Origin: Bacteroidia bacterium
Lineage (GTDB): Bacteria; Bacteroidota; Bacteroidia; Chitinophagales; Saprospiraceae
Length of the DNA stretch: 54,914 nucleotides
Direction: 5' to 3'
Assembly: GCA_030430845.1 (NCBI GenBank)
Contig: JAUIKE010000039.1
Coordinates: 1-54,914 of the forward strand
Below are positions 38,612 through 49,300 of this stretch, piece after piece (position 1 is the stretch's first letter; each line of letters opens with the position of its first letter). Both the position numbers and the translations under genes were made by a program. The notes under the pieces were generated by a model. That model did not search any database and was not told where the DNA came from. It was given only the letters and a program-made list of their open reading frames with translations.

Positions 38612-39505
38612 TTAGTCTCCTGCCTTTGGATGGGCTTTTTTATACACTTTTTTGAGTTGTTCGATCGAATTATGGGTATAGATCTGAGTGGCGGCCAGGC
38701 TGGAATGGCCTAACAGGTCTTTAATGGCATTGAGTTCTGCCCCGTTATTTGACAAATGAGTCGCAAAACTATGTCGCAATACGTGAGGGCTTTTTTTCTC
38801 AGCCGTAGTAATGAGCGATAAATATTTTTTAACCGTATTATAAACAAATTTGGGATATAGCGGCTTCCCTTTATCTGTAAGCAGAAGCCTCGTATTTGTT
38901 TCCGGGAAAGTTGCATCACGAACTTCTATATAATGTATGATCAAATCATGGACCATATGTCCGAAAGGAATTTTACGTTCTTTATTCCCCTTTCCCAATA
39001 CCTTCAATGTTTTCTCCGCCAAGAATACATCCTGTACCTTCAGGCCGATGAGCTCGGCGCGCCGCATTCCCGTCCCATACAGCAAAGCCAGGATCAATTG
39101 ATCACGCAGTGCCGGGAACTCATCATTGGAGAAATAGGAGACCTTCTCAAAAAGGGTCTGCAATTCTTTTTCCTGCAGGTAAGCCGGTAAGCGTTTAGCG
39201 ACCTTGGGAGTAGAAATTTTCAACATCGGATTTTGCTGTAGCCGGCCTTGTTTGAGCAAAAAACGAAAATAAGTTTTTAAGCTCGCCGACTTACGAGCTA
39301 CGGTGGCAGTGCTTAAGCCTTCTGTAATAAGCTGTACCATCCAGGAGCGAATGTGGAAATGCTCGATCTCTTCCAGATTAGTGGTTTGGTAAGTCGTTTT
39401 TATAAATTCAAAAAACTGATCCAGGTCACCTAAATAAGCGGTTAATGTATGAGGGGAGAGTCGTTTTTCGTACCGAAGGTATTGCTCAAAGGCTTTGATG
39501 TGCAT
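38612..39505 (-). CDS. Tyrosine recombinase (XerC/XerD type)
   Basis: 297 aa, the normal length for chromosomal Xer proteins. A SAM-like N-terminal domain (FEQYLRYEKRLSPHTLTAYLGDLDQF) precedes the catalytic domain. That domain has Arg in GTGMRRAELIGL, Lys in VLGKGNKERKIPF, the HVLRHSFATHL box, His in LGHSSLAATQIYTH, and the nucleophile Tyr in the same IYTH segment. It is probably the housekeeping resolvase acting at dif rather than an element integrase: no att site or phage gene is nearby. The neighbouring hpf supports a stable chromosomal position. XerC versus XerD cannot be decided. Confidence 0.92.
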   Translation of the reverse strand: MHIKAFEQYLRYEKRLSPHTLTAYLGDLDQFFEFIKTTYQTTNLEEIEHFHIRSWMVQLITEGLSTATVARKSASLKTYFRFLLKQGRLQQNPMLKISTPKVAKRLPAYLQEKELQTLFEKVSYFSNDEFPALRDQLILALLYGTGMRRAELIGLKVQDVFLAEKTLKVLGKGNKERKIPFGHMVHDLIIHYIEVRDATFPETNTRLLLTDKGKPLYPKFVYNTVKKYLSLITTAEKKSPHVLRHSFATHLSNNGAELNAIKDLLGHSSLAATQIYTHNSIEQLKKVYKKAHPKAGD

Positions 39506-39593
39506 AGGCGACTTTTAAAATTCTGGTAACGATAAAAAGCTTGGAGTCTTTTAAATCATTATTAATTTAAGGTAAGGGTTTAGTGTTTAAAAT

Positions 39594-39644
39594 GCAAATA
39601 AAAAAGAGGGGCTCCCGATCGGGAGCCCCTCTTTTTTTATTTGC
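39594..39644. terminator. Bidirectional terminator between SusD-1 and xerC/D
   Basis: Arms 39594-39618 and 39619-39644 form a ~25-bp palindrome with one extra T (core gaggggctcccgatcgggag, no loop), with T7 and A6 tracts. It lies 12 nt past the SusD-1 stop (minus strand). Confidence 0.85.
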
Positions 39645-39655
39645 AAAAACGATTG

Positions 39656-40999
39656 TTAATACCCCGGATTCTGAGTCAGACTAGGGTTGGCATTGATTTC
39701 ACGCTGAGGAATTGGAAATACCAATTCGTTGGCGTTGTATGCAAAGCCACCAACGCTCTGACCAAGACGCTTGATGTCATGGATCTTAGCTCCTTCATGA
39801 GCCAGTTCCAAACGACGTTCAAATAAAACATCCTCCAGTGTTACATCCGTAGCCGCGGGAAGTCCTGCTCTGGTATGAACCGCATTGTAATCATCTACCG
39901 GCGCAGCTCCAGTTGAGCTACCCAGGCGGATATTACATTCAGCTCTGACAAGATACATTTCTGCTAATCTCACCACACCGACGTTACCGAATTGATTGTT
40001 CCACTTACCGCTTCTCATGGCACCGTTGCCCATAAAGAACAAAGCCAATCGGGTATCAGCCGGATCGTATAGATCCAGGTGCCCCTGAAAGATTTCGATA
40101 TCACCGTCACGGCCACCAAAGTCAGGAATAGACCAGAATGTATTCATCGCATTTGTTCCATCCTGTGTAGTATTTTGAATCGCAAAAATATCTTCAGAAG
40201 AATTAGCATCTCTATTGAACACATCTGCATAATCCCCGAGTAAAGCATACTCACCCGACTCAATTACGGCATTGGCTGCATTCAAAGCATTTTGGTATTC
40301 TCCTCTTTGTAGATATACCCTTGCCAGAATAGCGTTGGCAGCGCCGCTACTAGCTCTCCAGCTATTGCTTGAAGGTAAGATACTAGCTGCTCTTGTTAAG
40401 TCGGCTAGAATTTGATTATATACCTCATCCACCGTATTGCGAGCGACGTAACTATCGTCCGTAATACCTCGTGTTGGGGTAAGAACCAAAGGCACTCCTG
40501 TCTGAGAATTGACCTGACCTGCTTCATAAGGCAGGGCATAAAAGCGGATCAATTCGAAATAAAGAAGACCTCTCATAAAGAGTGCTTCTCCCTCCACTGT
40601 ATTCCGGTCAGAATCGTTGACTCTATCCAATGCTGACAAAACATTATTGAGTATATTGATGGTCTGGTAAGCATCGAGCCAGGTCCCTTCGGCATCGGCA
40701 TTATCAGAGTTCATTTGTTTGGTGAACATTTCGCGAGGCCCTACAAAAGTACCTACCCATTGAATCTCTCCATCACCACCAAGTAATTCAGAGTTACGGA
40801 GTGTTTCTCCGCCAAAGAGATTGCCAACGCCTAGTTCGTCATAAGCACCGACAAGAACCGCCTTGATGTTGGCATCCGTTTCCAAAGCCAGGCTTTCACT
40901 GATACTCTGGGCCGGCTCCAGTTCTAATTGTTCATCACATCCAAAAAAGCCTAACACTAACAGGCCGATGAATAATGATTTTATATTAATAACTTTCAT
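39656..40999 (-). CDS. SusD/RagB family outer-membrane lipoprotein (SusD-1)
   Basis: 447 aa. A signal peptide with a lipobox (LGFFGC, Cys ~21) is followed by the RagB/SusD fold. TPR-like helices include LNNVLSALDRVN and GEALFMRGLLYFELIRFYALPY, and LFERRLELAHEGAKIHDIKRLG gives the typical C-terminal end with YVLPIPQRE-like VFPIPQREINANPSLTQNPGY. It caps the partner SusC barrel and binds the nutrient at the cell surface. It lies 18 nt downstream of its SusC partner. Confidence 0.96.
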   Translation of the reverse strand: MKVINIKSLFIGLLVLGFFGCDEQLELEPAQSISESLALETDANIKAVLVGAYDELGVGNLFGGETLRNSELLGGDGEIQWVGTFVGPREMFTKQMNSDNADAEGTWLDAYQTINILNNVLSALDRVNDSDRNTVEGEALFMRGLLYFELIRFYALPYEAGQVNSQTGVPLVLTPTRGITDDSYVARNTVDEVYNQILADLTRAASILPSSNSWRASSGAANAILARVYLQRGEYQNALNAANAVIESGEYALLGDYADVFNRDANSSEDIFAIQNTTQDGTNAMNTFWSIPDFGGRDGDIEIFQGHLDLYDPADTRLALFFMGNGAMRSGKWNNQFGNVGVVRLAEMYLVRAECNIRLGSSTGAAPVDDYNAVHTRAGLPAATDVTLEDVLFERRLELAHEGAKIHDIKRLGQSVGGFAYNANELVFPIPQREINANPSLTQNPGY

Positions 41000-41017
41000 G
41001 AATTTCGTTTTTTAGAA

Positions 41018-44000
41018 TTAAAGACCAATGTTGATACCAAATACAATGGTTTTAGGCTGTGGAGCCGCATAGAAGTCCTGACCGAAAGTAATGTTACTGA
41101 CGTTGTAGTCGGTAGATACTTCAGGATCCCATCCATCATAATCAGTGAAAGTCGCCAGGTTCTGGCCGGTTACATACAATCTCAGTCTGCTCAATCCAAT
41201 ATTTTGCAATACGCTTCTTGGGAATTCATATCCGAACGTAACGTTTTGTAAACGAACGAAGGAACCCTCTCTGATATAACGGCTCTGACGTCTTTGGTCA
41301 CCGTTTCCTCCCAGGAAGATAGCCTTAGGAACGTCCGTAATATCACCAGGCTGCTGCCAGCGATTTAGCTGATCTTTGGTTTGGTTATCGAACCAGGCAC
41401 CCTGAGTAGACATGAAATATCCGGAACCGTTGAACAGCTGGTTGCCGAATACGCCACGGAATTGTACGCTCAGGCTAAATCCTTTGTAAGAGAAATCGTT
41501 GGTTACACCACCGATCACATCTGGGTTAGGATCTCCCATCACCACATCATTTGCTTCAGCAAAGTCATTGGTCGTTTCTCTGCCCGTATTTTCTCCATTG
41601 ATGTACCAAATGGCGTCACCATTAGCGGGATCTACTCCTGCGTACTCTTTCCCCCAGAAGACACCAAGTGGTTCGCCGATTTTTACGATGTTAGTACCAC
41701 CGTCAATCATATCCTGTCCATCAGCCAAACGAGTCACTTCATTTTGGTTAAAGGCCAGGTTCAGGCTGGTATTCCACTTAAATTCACCAACAAGGTTATT
41801 GGTATTCAAAACAAATTCAAATCCTTTGTTTTCAATTGCACCGATGTTACGTGTCTGAGTAGTAAAACCAGCAGTTCCGGGAACCGGCACATTTAATAAC
41901 ATATCATCCGTTTCTTTGATGTAGTAGTCAATCTCACCATTGATGCGATTATCAATGAAACCGAAATCGATACCTACGTCAATCTGTGTAACACTTTCCC
42001 AGGTAAGGTCTGGGTTAGGAATTTGAGAAGGCTGCAAACCAGGTGTTCCATTGTAACCTTCTGCACCGTAAAGCCCCAGTGAAGGGAAGTTACCAATCGC
42101 AGCATTACCTGTTTGTCCCCAGCTGGCGCGAAGTTTCAAGAAGCTCAGTGTAGAGCCTCCTGCGAGGAAATCCTCTTCACTCAACACCCACCCGGCAGAA
42201 ACTGCGGGGAAGACACCATAGCGATTGTTTTCACCAAAACGGGAAGAACCATCCACACGTGCACTAACTGAGAAAAGATATTTTCTGTCAAAGTTATAGT
42301 TTGCTCTTAAGAAATAAGAAGCAAAAGAGAACTGAGTCAGGGAAGAGGTACCTAGTGTGATATCGGCTGCAGAAGCGAGCGTTTTCAAATCATCAACAGG
42401 GAACTCCTGACCATCTGTACGAGTCAGGTTCCGCTCTGATTTTTGGTATTCAATACCACCTACCAGGTCTAAGTTATGTACATCATTAAGAGTAGTGATG
42501 TAATTGGCATACAGTTTGGTATTGTAGTTGAGGACCTGAACGGATTGAGAAGATCCAAAACCGTTACTGGCCTGCCCGGAAAAGGTTTTCACTCCCCAGA
42601 AGGCATCGTCTCTTAGGTTATAAATATCCACAGCCACTTCTCCATTTATTCTCAGCCCCGGAGCTAATTCATAACGAAGATAACCGTTAGCAATGTTTCG
42701 GTATGTGGTTACATTTCTTTGCGCTTCTTCTGTATCGATCAAGCCATTGTAGTAAACGTTGATCGGGCGATCGAATAGCTCGCCTGGCTGGTAGGTACGA
42801 CCTCCAAATGGAGAAGTGTAGGCCTCATTCAAAGGGTTCCGTACTGGTGTAATGGGGGCCTGGGCTATGAGCTGCAATGGGGTCGAAAAAGCGTTGTCAT
42901 TCGACACCTGATCGGTAAAGGTCCGTGAAATACTCATATTCACTCCGGCGGTCAGTTTTTCAGTGATGCTGTGATCCAGGTTCAGACGGCCGCTCATACG
43001 TGTAAATCCGTTACCTACCAGGATACCTTCCTGATCACTCCAACCCAGACCTACGTAAAAACGAGTTTTTTCATCTCCACCGGAGAAAGATAAGTTAGCC
43101 TGACGGGACAGGGCGTCTTTCCTAAAGGCTTCATCCTGCCAGTCGGTGTCCGTTTCGTTGGTACGCCAATCGGATGGCCCGGCGTAGCGATCAAAACGAG
43201 CTTCCACCCAGTCTTTCCAGTTGAAACCATCAGGTGTATTACCTTCGATCTCATCCAGGTTAACGGCAGCTTCTGTAAACAGTTCTACATACTCAGCTGC
43301 ATTCACGAACTCTCTGCGCCCGGTCGGATTGCTAAAACCGAACTGGTAGCCGGCTTCGACCTTCGTTTTTCCTTTTTTACCTTGCTTGGTTGTGATAAGT
43401 ACTACTCCATTAGCTGCACGTGATCCATAAATAGCAGCGGCAGAAGCATCTTTTAGGATTTCAACTGACTCAATGTCGTTGAAGTTTAAATCAGCCAGTG
43501 GGTTCAAGGAAGCACCGCTGAGGTTTTGAGATTCGGTCGTAACCGGAATACCGTCAATTACATATAACGGTTGGTTACTGGCAGTAATAGAGGCCGCCCC
43601 ACGGATACGAACACGCATCTGAGCGCCCGGCTTACCATTAACAGACTCAATAAATACCCCTGCACTCTTACCTTGAAGGTTTTGTTCCAATGTGGTAACA
43701 GGCGTATTCTCTAATTTCTCGCTGCCTACTTTGGCAATATTACCAGTTACGGTAGATTTGATCTGGGTACCGTATCCTACAACCACCACTTCATTGAGTT
43801 GTTCAACCGCTTCTTCTAAGGTTACATCGATTACATTAGAAGTGCCTAATGCAATTTCCTGGGTACGAAAACCGGTATAACTAAATACCAGTGTCGTTAC
43901 TCCTTCGGGAACGTTCAATGTATAGGAGCCGTCAATATCTGTCACTGTACCACTAGTCGTACCTTGTGCCAGAATAGATGCACCTATCAGGGCCTCGCCA

Positions 44001-44095
44001 TCAGCGTCGGTGACCGTACCGCTGATCGACCTTTGTGCCAGGGTAGTGCCCAACACAAATAGCATCAATCCAAAAACTAAAGAAAGTTTTTTCAT
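41018..44095 (-). CDS. SusC/RagA family TonB-dependent transporter (SusC-1)
   Basis: 1025 aa. Signal peptide (~1-20), a CarboxypepD_reg-like N-terminal domain (ISGTVTDADGEALIGASI, ~23-105), and the TonB-linked LNEVVVVGYGTQ segment. The plug follows with RIRGAASITASNQPLYVIDG, then a 22-strand barrel ending in YAAPQPKTIVFGINIGL. It forms the outer-membrane nutrient channel with SusD-1. The N-terminal STN domain of FecA-type signalling transporters is absent, so direct anti-sigma signalling is unlikely. The substrate is unknown. Confidence 0.97.
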   Translation of the reverse strand: MKKLSLVFGLMLFVLGTTLAQRSISGTVTDADGEALIGASILAQGTTSGTVTDIDGSYTLNVPEGVTTLVFSYTGFRTQEIALGTSNVIDVTLEEAVEQLNEVVVVGYGTQIKSTVTGNIAKVGSEKLENTPVTTLEQNLQGKSAGVFIESVNGKPGAQMRVRIRGAASITASNQPLYVIDGIPVTTESQNLSGASLNPLADLNFNDIESVEILKDASAAAIYGSRAANGVVLITTKQGKKGKTKVEAGYQFGFSNPTGRREFVNAAEYVELFTEAAVNLDEIEGNTPDGFNWKDWVEARFDRYAGPSDWRTNETDTDWQDEAFRKDALSRQANLSFSGGDEKTRFYVGLGWSDQEGILVGNGFTRMSGRLNLDHSITEKLTAGVNMSISRTFTDQVSNDNAFSTPLQLIAQAPITPVRNPLNEAYTSPFGGRTYQPGELFDRPINVYYNGLIDTEEAQRNVTTYRNIANGYLRYELAPGLRINGEVAVDIYNLRDDAFWGVKTFSGQASNGFGSSQSVQVLNYNTKLYANYITTLNDVHNLDLVGGIEYQKSERNLTRTDGQEFPVDDLKTLASAADITLGTSSLTQFSFASYFLRANYNFDRKYLFSVSARVDGSSRFGENNRYGVFPAVSAGWVLSEEDFLAGGSTLSFLKLRASWGQTGNAAIGNFPSLGLYGAEGYNGTPGLQPSQIPNPDLTWESVTQIDVGIDFGFIDNRINGEIDYYIKETDDMLLNVPVPGTAGFTTQTRNIGAIENKGFEFVLNTNNLVGEFKWNTSLNLAFNQNEVTRLADGQDMIDGGTNIVKIGEPLGVFWGKEYAGVDPANGDAIWYINGENTGRETTNDFAEANDVVMGDPNPDVIGGVTNDFSYKGFSLSVQFRGVFGNQLFNGSGYFMSTQGAWFDNQTKDQLNRWQQPGDITDVPKAIFLGGNGDQRRQSRYIREGSFVRLQNVTFGYEFPRSVLQNIGLSRLRLYVTGQNLATFTDYDGWDPEVSTDYNVSNITFGQDFYAAPQPKTIVFGINIGL

Positions 44096-44124
44096 ACGAT
44101 TACAAGTTTATGAATGTAAAAATC

Positions 44125-44136
44125 GCCCATATGGGC
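44125..44136 (-). promoter_or_regulatory. Palindrome GCCCATATGGGC in the SusC-1 leader
   Basis: A perfect 12-bp palindrome 30-41 nt before the SusC-1 ATG, flanked by A- and T-runs. On the transcript it would form a short hairpin followed by ATTTTT, so an attenuator is possible. No clear TAnnTTTG promoter is seen in the A/T-rich gap 44096-44500. Confidence 0.35.
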
Positions 44137-44500
44137 ATTTTTTTGAACCAATGAATTGCTAATGTAGCAATTACTCGTAATGAATAACTTGATAATCATC
44201 ACTTTCGCTGCTTAGCCCTCCCGATCGTTTTTGAAATCCAAGCAGTTCATTTATCTCTTTTCTTTTTTGAAAAAAAATTTACAGAACAAACACAATTTTT
44301 TCCAACTTACTGTAAAACAATATTTTACAACCACTAACAAAAGCTGCTAAGTTCCTCCGTTTTTTTTGTAAACAATTTGTTAAGGGTGTCTTAAATTTTT
44401 TGCCAGAAAAGATTTAAATTCTGATAAAAAGGACAAAAAATTGACAATGGATATAGGCAGGTGGGTAATGAGGACGGGGGGCTTTTAGATTGTTTTTTTT

Positions 44501-44613
44501 GTCTGAACCGCAGATTTTCAATGATTTGACTGATTTCACAGAAGTATTTTGTCCGAACGGACAAAATCTTTTCTGTGTGATCCGCCGAATCCGCGGAAAT
44601 CCGCGGTTCAGAC
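44501..44613. repeat. Dispersed palindromic element, copy A
   Basis: Ends gtctgaaccg (44501-44510) and cggttcagac (44604-44613) are inverted copies, flanked by T8 and A8 runs. The centre holds a separate hairpin attttgtccg/cggacaaaat. The same plan occurs at 52565-52680 and 53614-53731 with similar ends and different but still self-complementary centres. Confidence 0.85.
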
Positions 44614-44661
44614 AAAAAAAAGAGGAAGCAGCCAAAGACCGCTTCCCCTTTTTTAGAATTC

Positions 44662-44762
44662 AAGGGGTTGTGTAAAAACTCCTTCGGCCTTTTCACACAA
44701 CCTCCTAAATAAAATTTAATGGGGTGGGTAAAAACGAGGAACGAGTTTTTACACAACCCCTT
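44662..44762. repeat. Tandem related hairpins downstream of SusD-2
   Basis: A 19-bp perfect outer pair (44662-44680/44744-44762; aaggggttgtgtaaaaact) encloses sequence in which each arm can instead form its own local hairpin (44666-44702 and 44721-44760). The two local hairpins are related copies. It lies 10 nt beyond the SusD-2 stop and probably terminates that operon. Confidence 0.7.
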
Positions 44763-44771
44763 AAATCACGC

Positions 44772-46199
44772 TTACTTATCCCACCAAAGTGGTGTGTGCA
44801 AGTTATCTTCACCACCTAGAAGACTAACGGCGGCGTTGTAGTTATCAGAGTTGATATCTCTTTCTGTAGTTGGGTATCCCTGACGTACAGGAATTTCCGG
44901 CTGTGGACTCAGTGGGTCCGGAGCAGGAGACAAGGTTGGGTAACCCGTTCTTCTCCACTCAGCCCAAGATTCCAGACCATTCAGGTACAAAGCAACCCAC
45001 TTTTGGTTGTGGATCAACTCCATGGCATTACCTGCATCCCAGGCTACTTCAGACTGTGCGATGAAAGCCGTGAAAGCATCTTCATCATACACACCCCACT
45101 GTCTCCAGGAAGCGCGAATGGCATCCTCGTACAATGCCTGAGCATCGCCGTTTATCCAACCTTTCTGAACTGCCTCTGCCTGAGCAAACAACATTTCAGC
45201 ATAAGTGATAACTGCCAAAGGAGTATCCTGTCCTCTTACCCCAGGATTACCAGGGAAAGAAACATCTGCGTTAGGAATGTCACCGGCATTCTCAATACCA
45301 TAAGGCATACCTTGAACATCGCCAAAGTTAGGCGCCGGATCAGCAAATACATCCAGACGAGGATCGCTCAAAGGCTTCATGTAATCAACCAAAGTAGAGC
45401 TGACTGCATAGTCCGTACGAGTAATGAAAGCTCCGAACCAAGGATTTTGATTAGCTGCTTCTGCCAGGTAAGGATACATAACATCTTCATCATTGCTGGA
45501 AATAACACCAGCAGCAATGGCATCTACAAACTCAGCCTGAGCAGTAGCAGGAGCTACCTCAGATAAGCGCAAAGCCATTTTTGCACGTACAGAGTTGGCA
45601 AACTTAGCCCACATATCCATATCACCACCTAAGATGAAGTCACCGTCTACACCAGCGCCGCCATCCATTTGAGCTACTGCTTCTTTCAATTCTTTGAACA
45701 GATCAGTATAGATAACCTCCTGCGAATCATATGCAGGTCTCAGGTTGTCTCTTCCCTGGAGTGCATTGGTGTAAGGAAGGGGTCCCCAACGATCAGTCAA
45801 CACATGGAAAAAGTAAGCTTTCAAAATACGAGCTACAGCGATTTGATTGGCATTAGAACCAGAAACCAAAGCGTCGACAGCTGTTGCAGGATCCGTATTC
45901 AACTCAATGATGTGGTTCAGGTCAGCTAAAGGACCGGTATACCAACCATTGAAGTCGAAGTTGATACCAGAATATCTGGAAGCATCCGTGTACTGTGTTT
46001 CAGACATATGCTGAACATACAATACCTCTGTAGTACGGCTTACCACAGAGGAAACCGAACGCAAAGCATTGGTCAACAACACCTCCGGTGCTACGGAAGT
46101 CGTGTTGTTAGGGTCGTTGTTGATGTCGCCGAAGTCACTACAGCTAACACCTGCCAACATGAGAAGAGCCATCAGGCTAATCTTAAATATATTTTTCAT
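44772..46199 (-). CDS. SusD/RagB-like outer-membrane lipoprotein (SusD-2)
   Basis: 475 aa. Lipobox LAGVSC (Cys ~20), then SDFGDINNDPNNTTSVAPEVLLTNALRS, typical of the SusD-like_2 subgroup. The middle carries ILKAYFFHVLTDRWGPLPYTNAL, and the C-terminus EWRRTGYPTLSP and VRQGYPTTERDINSDNYNAA. It is the surface partner of SusC-2, which lies 151 nt upstream with two hairpins in between. The subgroup differs from SusD-1, so the two systems probably take different substrates. Confidence 0.95.
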   Translation of the reverse strand: MKNIFKISLMALLMLAGVSCSDFGDINNDPNNTTSVAPEVLLTNALRSVSSVVSRTTEVLYVQHMSETQYTDASRYSGINFDFNGWYTGPLADLNHIIELNTDPATAVDALVSGSNANQIAVARILKAYFFHVLTDRWGPLPYTNALQGRDNLRPAYDSQEVIYTDLFKELKEAVAQMDGGAGVDGDFILGGDMDMWAKFANSVRAKMALRLSEVAPATAQAEFVDAIAAGVISSNDEDVMYPYLAEAANQNPWFGAFITRTDYAVSSTLVDYMKPLSDPRLDVFADPAPNFGDVQGMPYGIENAGDIPNADVSFPGNPGVRGQDTPLAVITYAEMLFAQAEAVQKGWINGDAQALYEDAIRASWRQWGVYDEDAFTAFIAQSEVAWDAGNAMELIHNQKWVALYLNGLESWAEWRRTGYPTLSPAPDPLSPQPEIPVRQGYPTTERDINSDNYNAAVSLLGGEDNLHTPLWWDK

Positions 46200-46227
46200 T
46201 TTCTGTTTTTTATAGTTCAGAATACCC

Positions 46228-46275
46228 CTAAACTCAGGAGTTTAGAAAGTAAGCCGGCCGCTCAGCCGGCTTACT
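46228..46275 (-). promoter_or_regulatory. Two hairpins between SusC-2 and SusD-2
   Basis: One hairpin is ctaaact/agtttag (46228-46234/46239-46245, loop cagg). The other is an 11-bp perfect stem agtaagccggc/gccggcttact (46248-46258/46265-46275). They lie in the 151-nt gap downstream of susC-2 and upstream of susD-2. They may lower or stabilise transcript levels of the second gene. Confidence 0.5.
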
Positions 46276-46350
46276 CTCAGATGTATCTCACTAGTTTATG
46301 CGGGTATCTATAAATTAAACAATTAAGCTACAGGTCAACTGAACCTGTCA

Positions 46351-49300
46351 TTAGAATCCAATTCTCAGGTTAAGACCCAAGGAACGTACACCTGGCAAAG
46401 AACCACTTTCCTGATATACATAGTTACTGCTTCCAGGAGGTAATTCAGAAGGATCAATACCATCAACTTCTGAGTGCATCAACCATAGGTTTCTCGCAAT
46501 CAAAGAAAGTTTCAGGCTTCTGATCGGTGTATTCGCTAAGATCTTAGATGGGAAGTTATATCCAAAGCTTAATTCTCTGAACTTCACGTATGTAGCATCG
46601 TACAACCATCTTTCAACCATTCCGAATAAGTGGTCAGAATAGTGAGTCTGAGGATCTACGTATGCCGTATGAGGAGTACCGTCGGCCAATACACCTTCAA
46701 CCTTCACACCACCACCTTGGCTGACCGGGTCACGGATAGGATTACCCTTGTCGTTCAATCCAACTGTTTCAGCACCTAATCCAGAGTAAGCGTTAAACAT
46801 TCTTGTGATAGAGTGGAACTGACCTCCAATCTGGAATTCAATGAATGCAGTCAAAGAGAAGTTATTAAAGTCAATAACGTTTCTGAAACCACCAGTCCAG
46901 TCAGGAAGGAATCCTCCCAGTTCTTTACCTTCAGTTCTTACATAAGAACCATCTTCATTAATGATTGGCAGGCTTTCATCGCCATTGTAGTAAGTGAATC
47001 CTCTACCTCTGAATTGTCCCCACTCTTGTCCAACAGGAGCGTTGATGGAGATACCACCCCATCCGAATCCATCCAGACGTCTGTTATCCAAACCATCAGC
47101 TAATTCTACTACTTCGGAAGTATTGGTAGCGGCATTCAGGTAAATATCCCAGTTGAATTTACTGGATCTAACAGGAGAAGCATTCAAGGCAATTTCTAGA
47201 CCTTTTGAGGTAATGTTTCCTGCGTTGATGATCGCAGCGGAGAAACCTGAAGAACCAGGTACAGTCAATGTCAGGATCTGATCTTCTGCTTCGTTGTTGT
47301 AGTAAGCTACGTCCAATCCTAAGCGATCGTTCAGGAAGCGCAGTTCCACACCTACTTCATAAGAAGAAGACAAGGCTGGCTTGAGGTCTTCATTTACAAG
47401 TGTATTAGGTAGAGAGAAAGCAGCTACTGAACCATAAGGAGTACCCGCTCCATAGGTAAACTGAGTATTGTAAGGTCCGATATCAGATCCAACCTGAGCG
47501 AAAGATCCGCGGATCTTACCAAAGGACAGGAAGCTGGAATTCATCAGCTCAGAGAATACAAAACTACCGGTGATAGAAGGATACAGGTAAGAATTGTTTT
47601 CTACTGGAAGCGCTGAAGACCAGTCGTTACGCAGTGTAAAGCCTAAGTATAGGAAAGACTTGTAACCAAAGTTAGCACTACCGTATGCCGAGCGAACTAC
47701 CTTTTCAGAAATATAGTTCGTCGCTGTAGGACGGTCAGTAGAAGCTTTAACGTTGTACAAGTTAGGAACATTCAAACCACCGGCAGTACCTACCTGGTTA
47801 GAACGGAAATCATTTCTGCGGATGTTCGCACCAAAGCTGGCATCGACAGAGATGTCTCCAAAGTTCTTATTGAAGTTCGCAAGGAATTCGTAGTTATCTT
47901 CACGTCCGTTAGCTACGTATTCATCATAGCGATCCTGATCCAGAAGACCAGAAGTAGCTCTTTGCTCCCGACGGAAAGTATAATCGTCTCTTCTCAAGAA
48001 CCCGGCGATAGACAAGTTCTCATTGATCTGATAAGTCAGAGAGATGTTACCGAAATAACGGTTACGACTGTCGGTAGTAGCATTTTCATACTGTGTCGCG
48101 AATGGGCTATCCCAGTACAAAGGACGCAGGTTAGTAGAAGAACGGATATTCCAAGACTTAAACGTTCCGTCAGGGTTTTTGTAATCCCGCAGACGGTCAA
48201 TGTCCAACTGACGCTGGAACCACTGGTTGAAGGACATGGTCACGTTGTACTGACCATCATAACCATAACCAGGACGTCCCAAACCGGCAATATCAACAAA
48301 GTTTACGCTGGTTCCGAGAGTCAATTTGTCTGTCAGCTTCGTAGAAGCATTGATACTGATATTGGTACGATCCAGCTCACTGTTTGGCAATACTCCATCC
48401 TGCTGGATGTTCGTAAAGGACAAACGGAAAGTAGTTGTTTCGTTACCACCGGACAGGGCGATGTTGTTGTTGAAAGTAATACCTGTTTCGTAGAAGTCTC
48501 TTACGTTATCAGGGTTTGGAGACAGGGGTACTTGAGTACCATAGTCATCTGTTCCTGGAAACCAAGACCACCAAGGGCGGTATAATGTACCATCCATTCT
48601 TGGGCCCCAGCTTTCATCCGCTGCGTAGTTCAAAACATTGTAAGTTTGACCATCAACCTGGTCAGTGGCAGACAGGAAGTCCTGAGTATAACCACCGGCA
48701 TATTCATCCTGGTATTCAGGAAGAATATATACGCGATCCGCTGTTACCGAACCTGTGTAGGTAACACCGATACCTTGGCGTTGTTTGCCCTTCTTGGTAG
48801 TGATCAAAACGACACCACCTGCACCACGCTGACCGTAAATGGCCGTAGCGGCAGGTCCCTTCAGTACTGAGATGCTCTCAATATCTTCTGGGTTCATGTC
48901 AGAAGCGAGGTTACCGTAATCGAAACCGCGCTCGTCACCTGAGAAGTTAGCGTTAGAAATTGGTGTACCGTCAATTACGAACAATGGCTGACCACCGGTC
49001 AGAGAGTTCGCTCCGCGAATACGGATATTGGCAGATCCACCCAGCTGAGCGCCACCTGCAGATACGACCTGAACACCGGCTACCTTACCCGTCAGGGCAC
49101 TAACCACGTTCTGGTCACCTACAGCAGTAACGGCATCTCCGCTAACTTCCTGTACTGCGTATCCAAGAGATTTCTTTTCTCTTTCGATACCCAGACCTGT
49201 AACGACTGCTTCTGTGAGTAATACCCCTTCCTGGAGAGTGAGTTCGAAAGAGGTTTGGTTACCGATCTCTACTTCCTGAGAAGTAAAACCAGTGTAGCTA

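Noticed and set aside
38612..39505. Integrase of a mobile island inserted next to the tRNA genes
   Set aside because: Length and motifs fit housekeeping Xer. No att repeat of a tRNA 3' end, phage gene or composition change is visible, and the genes around it are core genes.
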